64,000 bases of DNA from Bdellovibrionia bacterium. GTDB taxonomy: Bacteria > Bdellovibrionota > Bdellovibrionia > Bdellovibrionales > JAGQZY01. The stretch lies in contig JAUHWH010000008.1 in NCBI GenBank assembly GCA_030424715.1, positions 62,001-126,000 of the forward strand, given 5' to 3'. Below are positions 34,970 through 45,281 of this stretch, piece after piece. The notes beneath the pieces were generated by a model. It saw nothing but the letters and a program-made list of their open reading frames with translations. It ran no database searches and was not told the DNA's origin. Position 1 is the first letter of the stretch. Each line of letters starts with the position of its first letter. Position numbers and translations under genes: made by a program.

Positions 34970-36534
34970 AATTGTCCTCGCTCGTGTACAAACTCGTTGC
35001 TCACACTGATAACTTTATTGGTTTCTGATAGCTCGACGGACTCACCTTTGAGCAAGGCCACCGCCTCGGTCAGGCTAAGGGCTTGATCAACAAAGAGGTC
35101 GACGGCCTCAAAACTTTGCTCTCGCCCATCGAAGTTGACAAACGTTCCGGACTTTTCAGCAAAGGTTTTGGTTGGGATAAAGTGGAAATGTCCACCCGCT
35201 TGCTCGGCCGCATCCACATGACAGGCCGACATCCAAATCACTTTTTTGTTTGAAGCCAAGGCTTTTGCAATCACATGAATATCGTCGTAAACCCACTGAT
35301 TTTCAGGTCCTGCCACCACCACCAAGTCTTGGTCGGACAGACTGGTCACATCTTTTTTAGCTGTGATGCCATGCTTTTCAAGTGCCTGTAAAAGTCCCTT
35401 GGTATTGGGGTTTTTATCGCCACGGATCAGCAAGCCGTCAAAGTCATTGAACTGCGCTTCGTTGTTCGCCCAGTGGTAAACATTGTCTGTGCCAAACTGG
35501 GACTTCCAAAAACCGAGAAGAGCGTCGTATTCTTCTGACGTGTATTGCCCAGTCACTACGAGGGCGGCTTTCGAATAGGAGTCCAACTTTTCTTTAAGAG
35601 AGTTCAGCGACTCGGTGGCGGTCTTGTAATTTTTGTCGCCAGCGTTGATATGGATAGCCTGGGTCAGGCGGTTTTCTTTTTTCACCGCTTTGGCGGAACC
35701 ACGCTCACCCACGAAGTCTGTGGTCATCACGTTGGTGGACTTATAGATCTCGCGACCTTCATCACACATCCAGTAACCATTCACCTCGGAATGACGAGGC
35801 TTCACGCGCCACATGCCCTCTTTGTTGTAATACACATCCACGGAGCAGCCTGTGGAGCAACCGGTGCAGACCGAAGGTTTGTCTTTCAAAAACCAAACCC
35901 GTTGTCTGAAACGAAAGTCTTTTGACGTGAGAGCGCCAACCGGGCAGATGTCTACCGTGTTGACCGCATAGTCATTATTTAAAGGCTTGCCCGCGTAGGT
36001 TCCGATTTCAGAATGATCGCCGCGATTGAAAATACCGAGCTCGTTGGTTTTTGAAACCTCTTCAGTGAAGCGCACACAGCGCGAGCAAAGAATGCATCGT
36101 TCGGTATCCAAAACAATTTTCTCACCGAGGTCGACGACTTTTTTCTTTTTCACTTTTGCCTGACCCATCTCAGAGTCGTATTGACCAAATTTCATATATT
36201 GGTCTTGCAAACCACACTCACCGGCTTGGTCACAAATGGGGCAGTCCAAGGGGTGATTGATCAAATGGAAATCCAACCCCCATTTAACAGCATCTTTCAC
36301 CATCTCGGATTGATTGGTGACAACCATGCCGTCAGTGACAGGCGTGTTGCAAGCGATTTGTAAACGGGGATTGCCTTCGATCTCAACCATGCAGAGACGA
36401 CAAACCCCGGCCACGCTGAGCCCCGGGTGCCAGCAGTAATGGGCGATGTCTTCACTGTGCTCGCGAAAGGCCTCGATGATTGAGGTTCCCTCTTTAACTT
36501 CAACTTCTTTGCCGTTGATTGTGCACTTAAGCAT
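34966..36534 (-). CDS. nuoG: NADH-quinone oxidoreductase subunit G (short form)
   Basis: The 522-aa NuoG is shorter than the roughly 800-900 aa of enterobacteria. It keeps the 2Fe-2S domain ([17 protein letters not shown]), the His-Cys3 cluster region ([20 protein letters not shown]), CILCSRC with CPVGAL, and a further 4Fe-4S site like N7 (CTGCSTGC with Cys 26 residues later, WMCDEGR). The C-terminal part is a reduced molybdopterin-oxidoreductase-like domain. Electrons pass from NuoE/F through it to NuoI. It overlaps nuoF by 8 nt. Confidence 0.95.
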   Translation of the reverse strand: MLKCTINGKEVEVKEGTSIIEAFREHSEDIAHYCWHPGLSVAGVCRLCMVEIEGNPRLQIACNTPVTDGMVVTNQSEMVKDAVKWGLDFHLINHPLDCPICDQAGECGLQDQYMKFGQYDSEMGQAKVKKKKVVDLGEKIVLDTERCILCSRCVRFTEEVSKTNELGIFNRGDHSEIGTYAGKPLNNDYAVNTVDICPVGALTSKDFRFRQRVWFLKDKPSVCTGCSTGCSVDVYYNKEGMWRVKPRHSEVNGYWMCDEGREIYKSTNVMTTDFVGERGSAKAVKKENRLTQAIHINAGDKNYKTATESLNSLKEKLDSYSKAALVVTGQYTSEEYDALLGFWKSQFGTDNVYHWANNEAQFNDFDGLLIRGDKNPNTKGLLQALEKHGITAKKDVTSLSDQDLVVVAGPENQWVYDDIHVIAKALASNKKVIWMSACHVDAAEQAGGHFHFIPTKTFAEKSGTFVNFDGREQSFEAVDLFVDQALSLTEAVALLKGESVELSETNKVISVSNEFVHERGQL

Positions 36535-37804
36535 TGGCCCGCCCCTGTACTTTAGAGTAACCCTGTTCGATAAAAAACTGAAACTCGTCGCGAAATTTAG
36601 GCACTATCCCTAGCACAGGGAGAGCTGCGGCGTCTGAAAGAGCACAGATAGTGCGCCCCTTCATTTTGTTAGCCACCTCACAGAGAAGATCAATGTCACT
36701 GACCTGCGCCGTCCCGTTGACCACACCGCTAACCAGTTTGTGGAGCCAGCCCGTGCCTTCTCGGCAAGGGGTGCACTGACCGCAGGATTCGTGATGATAG
36801 AAGTGAGCAATCACCTTTAGCATATCCACCATGCAACGGGTTTCGTCCATAATCACGATCGACCCAGACCCAAGCATCGAGCCCATCTCGGCAAGACACT
36901 CATAATCCAGGGTGGCACGCTCCACTTCTTCGGCATTGAGAATAGGCGCCGAAGTTCCACCAGGGATTGCCGCCTTCAGCTTCTTGCCGTTCTTCATACC
37001 ACCACATTCGTTATTGATAAGATCAATCATGGGGTATCCCAGGGGGACTTCGTAGTTGCCCGGCTTGTTCACATCGCCGGCTACCGAGAATAATTTGGTG
37101 CCGGTTGATTTTTCAGTGCCATGCTTTTTGTAGGCTTCGGCCCCGTCACGGATGATGTATTTAACGGCGGCAAGAGTTTCTACGTTATTTACGATGGTTG
37201 GTTTTTTTAAGTAGCCCTGCACCGCTGGAAAAGGCGGCTTCAGTTTGGGTTGCCCCTTTTTGCCCTCAAGAGAAGAGATCATTCCTGTCTCTTCTCCACA
37301 GATGTAGGCTCCAGCGCCAACATAGACATCCATGTCGTGGTCAAAACCACTGCCCATGATGTTTTTGCCAAGCAATCCGGCGTCGTAGGCTTCTTTTAAT
37401 GCTTTTTCAATAACACGAGTGGCATAAACATACTCACCTCGAATGTAAATATAAGACTTCGGAGAGTTAACCGCAAAAGCCGAAATAATCATTCCCTCGA
37501 TCAACTGATGGGGAGCACGCTCCATCATCATACGATCTTTAAAAGTGCAAGGCTCGCCCTCGTCTGCGTTGCAAAGCAGGTAGCGGGTTTCACCATTGTT
37601 GGGCAAAAAGCCCCACTTCACACCGGTCGGAAAGCCGGCTCCCCCACGACCACGTAGGCCCGAGGCTTTGACTTCACTGATAATATCTTCAGGCTTCATT
37701 TTAAAAGCCTTGGCCAGGTCTTCGTACCCGCCTTTGGCTTTATAGCCTTCGAGGGTTCTATAATTGTCATCGCTATAATGTTCGGTGAGTAATTTAACTT
37801 CCAT
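36527..37804 (-). CDS. nuoF: NADH-quinone oxidoreductase subunit F
   Basis: NuoF binds NADH and FMN and holds cluster N3. The 425-aa protein has GLRGRGGAGFPTGVKW (FMN/NADH site), YICGEETGMISSLEGKKGQP, and the 4Fe-4S motif ESCGQCTPCREGTGW with a later Cys in the RTICALSDAA region. It overlaps nuoE by 1 nt and nuoG by 8 nt. Confidence 0.97.
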   Translation of the reverse strand: MEVKLLTEHYSDDNYRTLEGYKAKGGYEDLAKAFKMKPEDIISEVKASGLRGRGGAGFPTGVKWGFLPNNGETRYLLCNADEGEPCTFKDRMMMERAPHQLIEGMIISAFAVNSPKSYIYIRGEYVYATRVIEKALKEAYDAGLLGKNIMGSGFDHDMDVYVGAGAYICGEETGMISSLEGKKGQPKLKPPFPAVQGYLKKPTIVNNVETLAAVKYIIRDGAEAYKKHGTEKSTGTKLFSVAGDVNKPGNYEVPLGYPMIDLINNECGGMKNGKKLKAAIPGGTSAPILNAEEVERATLDYECLAEMGSMLGSGSIVIMDETRCMVDMLKVIAHFYHHESCGQCTPCREGTGWLHKLVSGVVNGTAQVSDIDLLCEVANKMKGRTICALSDAAALPVLGIVPKFRDEFQFFIEQGYSKVQGRANA

Positions 37805-38280
37805 TATTTGAGATCCTTTAACAACTGTTGCGCAGACTCTGGGGTCAAATTTTCGTGGTAATCATCGTTGATTTGCATCATTGGCGCCGTATCACAGGAG
37901 CCCAAGCACTCGACGCGAGTGAAAGTAAAGCGCCCGTCGGAGGTCATCTCGCCCTCCTTCACGTCATGCTCTTTCATAAAGGCATCGGCTATTTCGCGAG
38001 TTCCAGCCATGGCACAGGCCACATTACAGCAGACTTGCACGTGGTATTTACCCACCGGCTTTTTATTGAACATGGTGTAAAAATGAAAAACCTCGTTAAT
38101 CCGTGCTTCAGGGATGTTCATCAGCTCACTGAGATGGCCAATGGCGTCTTCACTGACCCAGCCTTCGTTTTCTTTTTGCACACGATAGAGTGCTGGGATG
38201 ATCGCTGACTCTATGGTCTCGTAGCGAGCCAATTCCTTTTTTACAAACTCTTTTCCTTCAGTCGACAATTCAAACATCAT
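37804..38280 (-). CDS. nuoE: NADH-quinone oxidoreductase subunit E
   Basis: NuoE holds the 2Fe-2S cluster N1a beside NuoF. The 158-aa thioredoxin-like protein has the N-terminal helical segment (ESAIIPALYRVQKENEGWVSEDA) and the four Cys ligands in VCCNVACAMAG and CLGSCDTAPMMQIND. It is 6 nt after nuoCD and coupled to nuoF. Confidence 0.96.
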   Translation of the reverse strand: MMFELSTEGKEFVKKELARYETIESAIIPALYRVQKENEGWVSEDAIGHLSELMNIPEARINEVFHFYTMFNKKPVGKYHVQVCCNVACAMAGTREIADAFMKEHDVKEGEMTSDGRFTFTRVECLGSCDTAPMMQINDDYHENLTPESAQQLLKDLK

Positions 38281-38286
38281 TCACCT

Positions 38287-39978
38287 CTACCGATCCAGCT
38301 CACCAGCAATTAGATTCATACTTCCAAGAATGGCAATAACGTCTGCCACCAAACCTCCCGTAATGGACTCGGGGAAAGATTGGTAAATCGCAAAACAAGG
38401 GGGGCGTACTTTCAAACGATAGGGCGCACCACTACCATCACTGACACAATAAAAGCCCAACTCTCCATTGGCAGCCTCCGTGGCGGAGTACACTTCTCCG
38501 GCTGGTGGACGCAAACCATTGATCACCAACATAAAATGATTCATGAGGCCCTCAATGTTCCCATACACATCTTTTTTCTCGGGCAAGACAATGTCTTTGT
38601 CGCGAATGGTGTAATCCCCTTCGGGCACGTTTTTACAGATTTGCTCAACGATACGAATGGATTGTTTCATTTCTTCGATACGAACCAAATAACGCTCGTA
38701 AACATCGCCTGTGGAGCCCACGGGAATATCAAAGTCCAATTGATCGTAACCGTAGTAAGGTTGATTTTTTCTGAGATCCAGAGGCACACCAGTGGCTCGC
38801 AAACAAGGGCCTGTGTAGCCCCACTCGATGGCGTCTTCTGCCGAGATTGCGCCAACTCCGACAGTTCGTTGTAAAAAGATTTTGTTGTTACTTAGCAAGC
38901 GCTCGATATTCGAGACACCTTTCTTGAGTTCCTGACAAACCTGCATGACATCGTCATACCAACCGTCGGGAGCGTCTTGCGCCATTCCCCCAATGCGAGT
39001 CATGGACACGGTTAAACGGGCGCCACACAGCTTTTCAAATAGGGTGTAGACCTTTTCTCGTAGAGAGAACAAATGAAAAAATCCGGTAAGAGCTCCAAGA
39101 TCCACCGCATTCGCACCAATGCAAACCACGTGGTCAATAAAGCGAGACAGCTCACACAACAAAACCCGCATGGCTTTGGCTTTATCAGGAATCTCAACAT
39201 CCAACAGCGTCTCAACCGCTTTGCAGTAGCCCACATTATTCATGGGAGCTGAGCAATAATTGAGACGGTCTGTGTAGGGAATCACTTGGTTGTAGGCGTG
39301 GGTCTCTGCCATCTTTTCAAAACAGCGATGTAAATAGCCGAGCTCGACGTTGGCACGATGCACGCTCTCACCTTTGAGTTCAGCCATCACACGCAATGTC
39401 CCGTGGGTGGCTGGATGAGAAGGCCCGATATTGAGCGGCACAAGGCCCGGAACGTCTTTTTCAACGTAATTCGGGTCATTGTCAAAATGGATGGGCATGG
39501 CCTCGGTGCATTCTTGTTGGCGATCGGCCGGATAGTCTTTACGAAGCGCGTGTCCCACAAACTGATGATGAGTTAAGATTCTGCGCATGTTGAGGTGTCC
39601 TGTGAACTTGATCCCAAACATGTCGTAGGTTTCTCGCTCAAACCAATCGGCACCACGCCACAGTTTTGTGAGAGTGGGCACCTCTTCGCCTTCGGCCAAG
39701 GCCACTTTCACGCGAAGTCTGTTACTTGTTGTTGTGTTGAACAGCTCATAAACGACCTCAAAACGCTTCTCACGCCCGGGATAGTCCACCGCCGTAATAT
39801 CCATCAGCAAGTCAAAGGACCCATTGCCTTTGAGAAAGCCGAAAAAATCAAGAACATGACTCGCGGGAATCATGACGATATCGGCATCAAAACTGTTCGA
39901 CCAGGCCCACTGCTTGGACTCGGTACTGAACTGGTTCTCTAGGTCTGTTTTTATATTATTATTCTGCACTTTGTTCAT
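38287..39978 (-). CDS. nuoCD: Fused NADH-quinone oxidoreductase subunit C/D
   Basis: The 563-aa protein is a fusion of the NuoC 30-kDa domain (about 1-165: [38 protein letters not shown]) and the NuoD 49-kDa domain (about 180-563: [29 protein letters not shown], the quinone-site region, and [38 protein letters not shown]). Fusion of C and D is known in several proteobacterial lineages. NuoD forms the quinone pocket with NuoB. It overlaps nuoB by 20 nt. Confidence 0.97.
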   Translation of the reverse strand: MNKVQNNNIKTDLENQFSTESKQWAWSNSFDADIVMIPASHVLDFFGFLKGNGSFDLLMDITAVDYPGREKRFEVVYELFNTTTSNRLRVKVALAEGEEVPTLTKLWRGADWFERETYDMFGIKFTGHLNMRRILTHHQFVGHALRKDYPADRQQECTEAMPIHFDNDPNYVEKDVPGLVPLNIGPSHPATHGTLRVMAELKGESVHRANVELGYLHRCFEKMAETHAYNQVIPYTDRLNYCSAPMNNVGYCKAVETLLDVEIPDKAKAMRVLLCELSRFIDHVVCIGANAVDLGALTGFFHLFSLREKVYTLFEKLCGARLTVSMTRIGGMAQDAPDGWYDDVMQVCQELKKGVSNIERLLSNNKIFLQRTVGVGAISAEDAIEWGYTGPCLRATGVPLDLRKNQPYYGYDQLDFDIPVGSTGDVYERYLVRIEEMKQSIRIVEQICKNVPEGDYTIRDKDIVLPEKKDVYGNIEGLMNHFMLVINGLRPPAGEVYSATEAANGELGFYCVSDGSGAPYRLKVRPPCFAIYQSFPESITGGLVADVIAILGSMNLIAGELDR

Positions 39979-40504
39979 AAGGGTTCACCCAGTTGTCGCG
40001 CCAAGGTCTTGGCTTGTGATCAGCAATCAATTTTTGCAAAGAAATAACACCATCGAGCACAGCCTCCGGAGTGGGAGGGCAGCCCGGAACATAAATATCC
40101 ACCGGAATCACGCGATCAATCCCTTGCATCACGTGATACGAGCGGTAAAAACCGCCAGAACTGGCACAGGCACCCATGGAAATGACGTATTTAGGCTCGA
40201 GCATTTGCTCGTAGATGTTAACAAGGATGGGGCCCATTTTTTCGGTGATCGTTCCAGCAACGAGCAAAAGATCTGCTTGCCTTGGTGAAAATCGCACCAC
40301 CTCGGCTCCGAAACGGGCCAAATCGTACTTTGGCCCCATCACTGACATCAACTCGATACCACAGCAAGCCGTACCGTAGGGCATGGGCCACAGAGAGTTT
40401 TTTCGCCCCCAAGCCACCAGATCATCAAGTTTTGTTGTGAACGCGAAAGATTTTGAGATTTCGTCAATATTCTGTTGAGCCGGTAAAGGCCGAGCTTGTG
40501 CCAT
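39959..40504 (-). CDS. nuoB: NADH-quinone oxidoreductase subunit B
   Basis: NuoB carries cluster N2, the last one before quinone. The 181-aa protein has the ligands in [16 protein letters not shown] and [10 protein letters not shown]. It is the first gene of this operon, with AGGAG before the ATG and a TATAAA-like -10 box upstream on the minus strand. NuoA, which normally precedes NuoB, is absent. Confidence 0.97.
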   Translation of the reverse strand: MAQARPLPAQQNIDEISKSFAFTTKLDDLVAWGRKNSLWPMPYGTACCGIELMSVMGPKYDLARFGAEVVRFSPRQADLLLVAGTITEKMGPILVNIYEQMLEPKYVISMGACASSGGFYRSYHVMQGIDRVIPVDIYVPGCPPTPEAVLDGVISLQKLIADHKPRPWRDNWVNPYEQSAE

Positions 40505-40682
40505 TCGCAGAACTCCTATCAGTCACTCCATTTGTAGACCGTCATTCATCCCTTTTATAAGGTGAAATATCAAGTGGTTTTCAGTACTTTGCTACCACTG
40601 TCATAAGTTTACGAAAAAATGCAAACCAGTCTTTTTCTAAGTGTTTTAGGATTCTTCCGAGAGGGTTTATTGAAAGGGTTTC

Positions 40683-41783
40683 TCAATATTGCAGCACAGG
40701 ATCGTAGCAATACTCCACAGGAAGGTTGCGGTCTTCACCGTGAACAAAACCCGTACCAAGGATGATAGCCGTTTTACGCTTGCGAACGTCGGCCTGCCAC
40801 TTCTTGTGACTGTCCACAACTCGAATTTCAAGCATTTCAAGCATTTGCTCTTCTTCTGTGACCCCGGCTTGCTCTGCCATCCATGCATCATACTTATCGA
40901 AATGCTTTTCTCTTAGGCTTCCATTTTGAACCACGATATCAAACAAGAAAAGGTAAGATCGCAACTGCTGCCACCCCAGGCGGTTTTTGTACTCTAGCGT
41001 ACGATCGTGGATGTAGCGGGCCGCCAGGATCTGCTGCGAGACATAGAGAGGGTGACCAGCAATTTCTTTGAGCGCGTTCTTCCAGGCGGTTTTAAATTTA
41101 CGCCCTTTTGAATCCGAATAGAGGGTGTTCTTGGCCCAACGGACGCTGGCCGAATTTGAGCGAAGCTGTAGCCCCACCACGGCATACTTTTTATCAACGT
41201 CAGAATCATGAAATTCTACGGGCGCTCGTTCCGGAGCGTCCATCAACGCAAGCTCCTGACTCGCCGAAGCCAGCCCGCTCCCCTTTGAACGTTCCCAATC
41301 GGCAAGCATGCCCAGCAGAGACTTTAGCATCGCCGGAGTCATCGCATTTTCCAGAACCTCGGGATGATTGTCCCGCATCGTAATAAATAGAGGCTGCAAA
41401 GTTCCCTGTCCAAGATTTTGGTTTAAGATCCCCATGCTGACACCTTGGCCATCGAAGTTGTTTGATAAGTTGGTCCAGCCGGCGTGGCCTTCGAAGCTTC
41501 CTGTGATATTCATGGCCAGTGAAAAGGCCTGCTGATCAATCAAAAGGTAGTCTTGCGGCCAGCGCACGCCCTCAAAATTGAGAGCCGAACAAATGGGAGG
41601 CATTGGTGTGGGGCGCGGTTTTGAAGTGTCGACCTCGTCCGCGACGGGACCAGGCTCTTCGAACTCGGCCTGAGTCGACCCCTGAGAAACCCCTAGGTCA
41701 TTCACTGGTTGGTCCGAGCATCCCCAAACAATTGATATCATCACTACGAAGAAAATAATCTTAGCTGCCTTCAATTTCACCAT
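40683..41783 (-). CDS. Lipoprotein with lysozyme-like domain
   Basis: The 366-aa protein has a lipoprotein signal (FFVVMISIVWGC, Cys22) and a linker rich in Pro and acidic residues. The domain that starts SLAMNITGSFEGHAGWTNLSNNFDGQGVSMGILNQNLGQGTLQPLF resembles lysozyme-like peptidoglycan-cleaving or chitosanase-type folds, in which a Glu (SFEG) and an Asp (NFDGQG) flank the active-site cleft. A role in cell wall hydrolysis, its own or that of prey, is plausible but inferred. The strongest evidence is the motif pair; the exact family is uncertain. Confidence 0.7.
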   Translation of the reverse strand: MVKLKAAKIIFFVVMISIVWGCSDQPVNDLGVSQGSTQAEFEEPGPVADEVDTSKPRPTPMPPICSALNFEGVRWPQDYLLIDQQAFSLAMNITGSFEGHAGWTNLSNNFDGQGVSMGILNQNLGQGTLQPLFITMRDNHPEVLENAMTPAMLKSLLGMLADWERSKGSGLASASQELALMDAPERAPVEFHDSDVDKKYAVVGLQLRSNSASVRWAKNTLYSDSKGRKFKTAWKNALKEIAGHPLYVSQQILAARYIHDRTLEYKNRLGWQQLRSYLFLFDIVVQNGSLREKHFDKYDAWMAEQAGVTEEEQMLEMLEIRVVDSHKKWQADVRKRKTAIILGTGFVHGEDRNLPVEYCYDPVLQY

Positions 41784-41966
41784 CCCTTAACTTTAACAAA
41801 ACGTTGATGCTTATGTTGTCGGCATTTCACAGAAACTTTTTAAATTCGAAATGAGCAATTTTTTTAGACAAAAGGAGAGTCTAGGATGGGATGGGTTCAG
41901 ACTTTCGGATGAGGCCAGCGAGGAAAGCACTGGTCTTCCGGCTGGACGACCACCCCCAGTCTTTGC

Positions 41967-42002
41967 AAAAAAAAAGAGCCATGACATTGTCGTCATGGCT
42001 CT
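41967..42002 (-). terminator. Rho-independent terminator of subtilase gene
   Basis: On the minus strand: GAGCCATGAC GACAAT GTCATGGCTC, followed by eight or more T. It lies 31 bp after the subtilase stop. The rest of the 41784-42032 gap shows no gene. Confidence 0.93.
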
Positions 42003-42032
42003 CTTGATCTCTTCGAGATTTGCCCTCAACTT

Positions 42033-43487
42033 TTATTGCATCAGCTGACGCACATTAAGCTTTCCGTTGGACACGGACTTGCCGCTCATCGCGTTGATCG
42101 GCGTTGCTGTTGAAAGGATGGCTTGCTTCACCTCTCTCCAGTCGGCATTCGGATTTTTCGACATATACAGGGCCGCTGCGCCAGAAACATGGGGAGCCGC
42201 CATGGATGTTCCATCCCAAGTCGCTGTGATCAATCCAGGAATGTCGATAACCGTGTCTTGATAAACATTGTCAGGCACTGTTGAGAAAACGGCGACACCG
42301 GGAGCTGCGATATCCACAGTGTTACGCCCCCAGTTCGAGAATGACCCTAAGGCATCAGACTTATCAATCGCCGCAACACTAATGATGTTGTCGTGATCGT
42401 AAGAAGCAGGATAAGCCGGCTTAGCATCGGTGTCGTTGTCATAACCAACACCCTGATGTCCGTTACCAGCGGCCGCTACAAAAAGTCGCCCCTGATCCAT
42501 GGAGTACTGAATGGCATCTTGTAAAGCTTGGGAAGCTTCTTTGTCGCCGCCATCGCCTTCACTGCCCCATGAGTTTTGTAAAATATGGGCGCCATTATCA
42601 ACGGCGTACTTGATGGCACCGATGGCACCTTCGGTCGTGCCTTGCCCATCTTCGGTTAGAAAACGCATAGCCATAATCTTTACGTTCGGAGCAACCCCAG
42701 TGATCCCCTTACCATTGTCACCGGTTGCGGCCACACAGCCCGCCACATGGGTGCCGTGCCCAGGGTTTCCACCCATTAACAATTGAAAACCTGTCTTGTG
42801 CAGGTCATAGGGTTTATTGTCATCACGGCCAAAATCCCAGCCGACAACATCGTCAATAAATCCGTTGCCATCATCGTCAATACCGTTAGTGGCCATGTTT
42901 TGACCGTTGGCGTCCGTTCCCATCTCGCCAACATTTCTCCACATATTGTCGACAAGATCTTCGTGGGTGTAATCCACCCCGGTATCAATGACTGCAACCA
43001 CGATCTGGTCGCTTCCTTTGGTTCCCGACTGACTCCAGGCTCCTTTAATATCGTTATCGATCATCCCCCATTGCTTATCAAACAGAGGATCTGATCCGGA
43101 ACCGCCGGTGATCGTTAGAGGAATTTCTGGATTGTCCTCTCCCCGGTAAGATAAGATTCCCAAGGCTCTCTGCGCATCAATATGAGCTTGCGCCTGCGCC
43201 CGAATGACAGGGTCATAGGATTCAATGTTGGTCTGTAGTTTCAAAGTTGCGTTTTTCTCAATTGCCAACACATCGGAATGTTGCTTGAGCAATTGCGCCT
43301 CTTCATCAGATATGTCGACCTTCACCCAGTTGGCGAGCTTTAAGTCTTTTACATTCACTTGAGCACGCTCCATATCAGCGGCAAAAGTATGTAAACTGCG
43401 AGAATTTTTTAATTTTACCAGCCAACCATCGGCGGCCGGTGCACTGACTACAAACAACAGTGCTGCGATTGTTAATATTGCTTTCAT
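42033..43487 (-). CDS. Secreted subtilisin-like serine protease (S8)
   Basis: The 484-aa protein has a signal peptide (MKAILTIAALLFVVSAPAAD) and an inhibitor-type propeptide (about 20-110: WLVKLKNSRSLHTF...). The catalytic domain has Asp (VAVIDTGVDYTHED), His (GHGTHVAG), oxyanion Asn (LQNSWGS) and Ser (GTSMAAPHVSGAAAL). A Ca-binding-like DANGQNMATNGIDDDGNGFIDD insertion follows the first motif. It should be exported and self-activated, and may digest external protein. A strong GGGGGAA precedes the start and a strong terminator follows, so it is a monocistronic gene. Confidence 0.95.
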   Translation of the reverse strand: MKAILTIAALLFVVSAPAADGWLVKLKNSRSLHTFAADMERAQVNVKDLKLANWVKVDISDEEAQLLKQHSDVLAIEKNATLKLQTNIESYDPVIRAQAQAHIDAQRALGILSYRGEDNPEIPLTITGGSGSDPLFDKQWGMIDNDIKGAWSQSGTKGSDQIVVAVIDTGVDYTHEDLVDNMWRNVGEMGTDANGQNMATNGIDDDGNGFIDDVVGWDFGRDDNKPYDLHKTGFQLLMGGNPGHGTHVAGCVAATGDNGKGITGVAPNVKIMAMRFLTEDGQGTTEGAIGAIKYAVDNGAHILQNSWGSEGDGGDKEASQALQDAIQYSMDQGRLFVAAAGNGHQGVGYDNDTDAKPAYPASYDHDNIISVAAIDKSDALGSFSNWGRNTVDIAAPGVAVFSTVPDNVYQDTVIDIPGLITATWDGTSMAAPHVSGAAALYMSKNPNADWREVKQAILSTATPINAMSGKSVSNGKLNVRQLMQ

Positions 43488-43684
43488 GAGTTCCCCCTAT
43501 TATTTTGTCTAGTCCCAATAGACTAAAAGCATAGGGAGAGCGCGCAGAGTCTAGCAATGGTCGGGGCCGTCTTCTGGTCTCAAGTCTGTTTGAATTTACA
43601 TTTTTTAGAAAAGAACTCGACCTTCGGCCTGAGAAAGGCCGTGGGAATAACAGGAAAAGACAAAAACTGTTCGACTCAACTCAA

Positions 43685-44440
43685 CTAGAGTCGAGGCACA
43701 TGAAGCGCGAGATGCCGAGTCAGACGCTCATTGCTTTTTTGAAATTGAATAGCAAATCGCTCGTAGTGTCCCTGCTTATTCAGGTTGACCACCCGCCCCT
43801 TCACTTGCACAGAACCCTGTCCATGACTCGCTTTGATGATGGCGTTAACAGTTTGCCCCGGCACCAGCGACGTTGCGTGTTCGACCACTACTCCCAATCC
43901 CTGCAGAGAAAGATTGGAACTTGTGCCTTCATAGAGATCGCCGCCGGCACTTATAAAAACTTCGCGGGTGTACTTGATCCTTGGGGTCTTCCGTCGCGTG
44001 ATAATATTTCGCAGGGGCTCACAGCCAAGAAGCTGATCAAGACTTTTGCCCGCGAAAGGTCCAGACTCTCCAAAGGGAGCCCAAGCGTCACACATCGAGT
44101 GACGGACTCTGTTGTCTTTATAGAGTCGCTTTTGAACATAGAACTCTAACATTTGTAGCAAGGAGAAGGGCCCAAAGGGGGTTTGCCCACCCCTGACATA
44201 CCAATTGGTGAACAGCGAAGACCTCTCACTTCCCGTTGAGGCAAGCATAAGCTTGTCCGCAGTATACAGCGCCAGGGGTTGATGGTTCAGCATAAAGGCC
44301 CAACGATCTTCGTGGCTCAAACGAATTTTTGTATTGAAGTCGATCACACCTGAAGAGAGCATCAACAGTATTTCGCTGAAGCTTTTTTCCCCCAAGAGTG
44401 TCTGCCCCACTTTAACATGACAGCGATTGTTCACACCCAT
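43685..44440 (-). CDS. GYF_2-PilZ protein, putative c-di-GMP effector
   Basis: The 251-aa cytoplasmic protein has two GYF_2-like segments (about 5-55, VGQTLLGEKSFSEILLMLSSG; and about 85-130, WYVRGGQTPFGPFSLLQMLEFYVQ...W) and a C-terminal PilZ domain (about 145-251). The PilZ c-di-GMP site is present: RRKTPR (RxxxR) and NLSLQG (N-x-S-x-x-G). It should bind c-di-GMP and use the GYF part to bind a partner, perhaps in motility or predation control. No neighbouring gene shows the partner. Confidence 0.85.
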   Translation of the reverse strand: MGVNNRCHVKVGQTLLGEKSFSEILLMLSSGVIDFNTKIRLSHEDRWAFMLNHQPLALYTADKLMLASTGSERSSLFTNWYVRGGQTPFGPFSLLQMLEFYVQKRLYKDNRVRHSMCDAWAPFGESGPFAGKSLDQLLGCEPLRNIITRRKTPRIKYTREVFISAGGDLYEGTSSNLSLQGLGVVVEHATSLVPGQTVNAIIKASHGQGSVQVKGRVVNLNKQGHYERFAIQFQKSNERLTRHLALHVPRL

Positions 44441-44576
44441 TCCCCACTTATTCCCTATTACCCAGTATAGTCTGGTTTTCTGTGATTCAAAAATCGAATC
44501 TCAATTTGAGACAGCTTCTAATGACAAATCGGTTTAACCCCTTGAAACAGAGGCACCCATCCTGTACAACCAAGCC

Positions 44577-45281
44577 ATGAAAACATCTTCTGCAATTGAA
44601 ACTTTAAAGAACCCTACACCACAAGATTTTTTTGTGATTGATATCGACTCTACTCTGGTTTCAACCCACCAGCGCAACCAGGTGATTCTCACGGCTTTTA
44701 TTGACCAACACAAAGATCTTTATCCCACCGATTGCGAGATACTAGCGAAGGTGAAATGCCAAGAGGGAGACTATGGATTATCCAGCGGACTTGAGCGGGT
44801 GGGTTTTGACGAGACTCGTCCTGAGTCAAAAAAGTCTTTAGATGAATTTTGGCGCAAGCATTTTTTTTCAAACCTCTATCTGTCCGCTGATCAACCCACG
44901 GGGGGAGCCATTGAATGGGTCGAGAGCCTCCAGAAAAAAAATGTGCCCTACGTATTCTTAACGGCCCGTCATAAGGCCACCATGTGGGACGGCACTCTTA
45001 GTTCATTGACCGCACTTGGTTTTAAAATTTCTCCTGAAACTCTCATCCTCAAAGAAGACCTGCGGATCGCCGACGAAGATTTTAAATCTCAGGCCATGCA
45101 AAAAATTGTGCAGCAACAAGAATCTAAAAATATTTGGTTTATAGATAACGAACCCGTTGTCCTCAACCGAATCGCCGCCGATCATCCTTCAGTCAATTTG
45201 GTGTGGTTTGAATCCACCCACTCAGGACGGATGAGCCCGCCCCCTGGTATCACGAGCCTACAAGACTTTCAGTTTTCTTGA
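44577..45281 (+). CDS. HAD-superfamily hydrolase
   Basis: The 234-aa protein has FFVIDIDSTLVSTH (motif I, DxDST), FLTARH (motif II) and FIDNEP (acidic motif IV). Phosphate removal from a small molecule or protein is likely; the substrate is unknown. There is no signal peptide. The end overlaps the convergent Nudix gene by 32 nt. Confidence 0.8.
   Translation: MKTSSAIETLKNPTPQDFFVIDIDSTLVSTHQRNQVILTAFIDQHKDLYPTDCEILAKVKCQEGDYGLSSGLERVGFDETRPESKKSLDEFWRKHFFSNLYLSADQPTGGAIEWVESLQKKNVPYVFLTARHKATMWDGTLSSLTALGFKISPETLILKEDLRIADEDFKSQAMQKIVQQQESKNIWFIDNEPVVLNRIAADHPSVNLVWFESTHSGRMSPPPGITSLQDFQFS

Noticed and set aside
43625-43641. CGGCCT/AGGCCG hairpin after the PilZ gene
   Set aside because: Only 6 bp and no T-run on the relevant strand; not enough to call a terminator.
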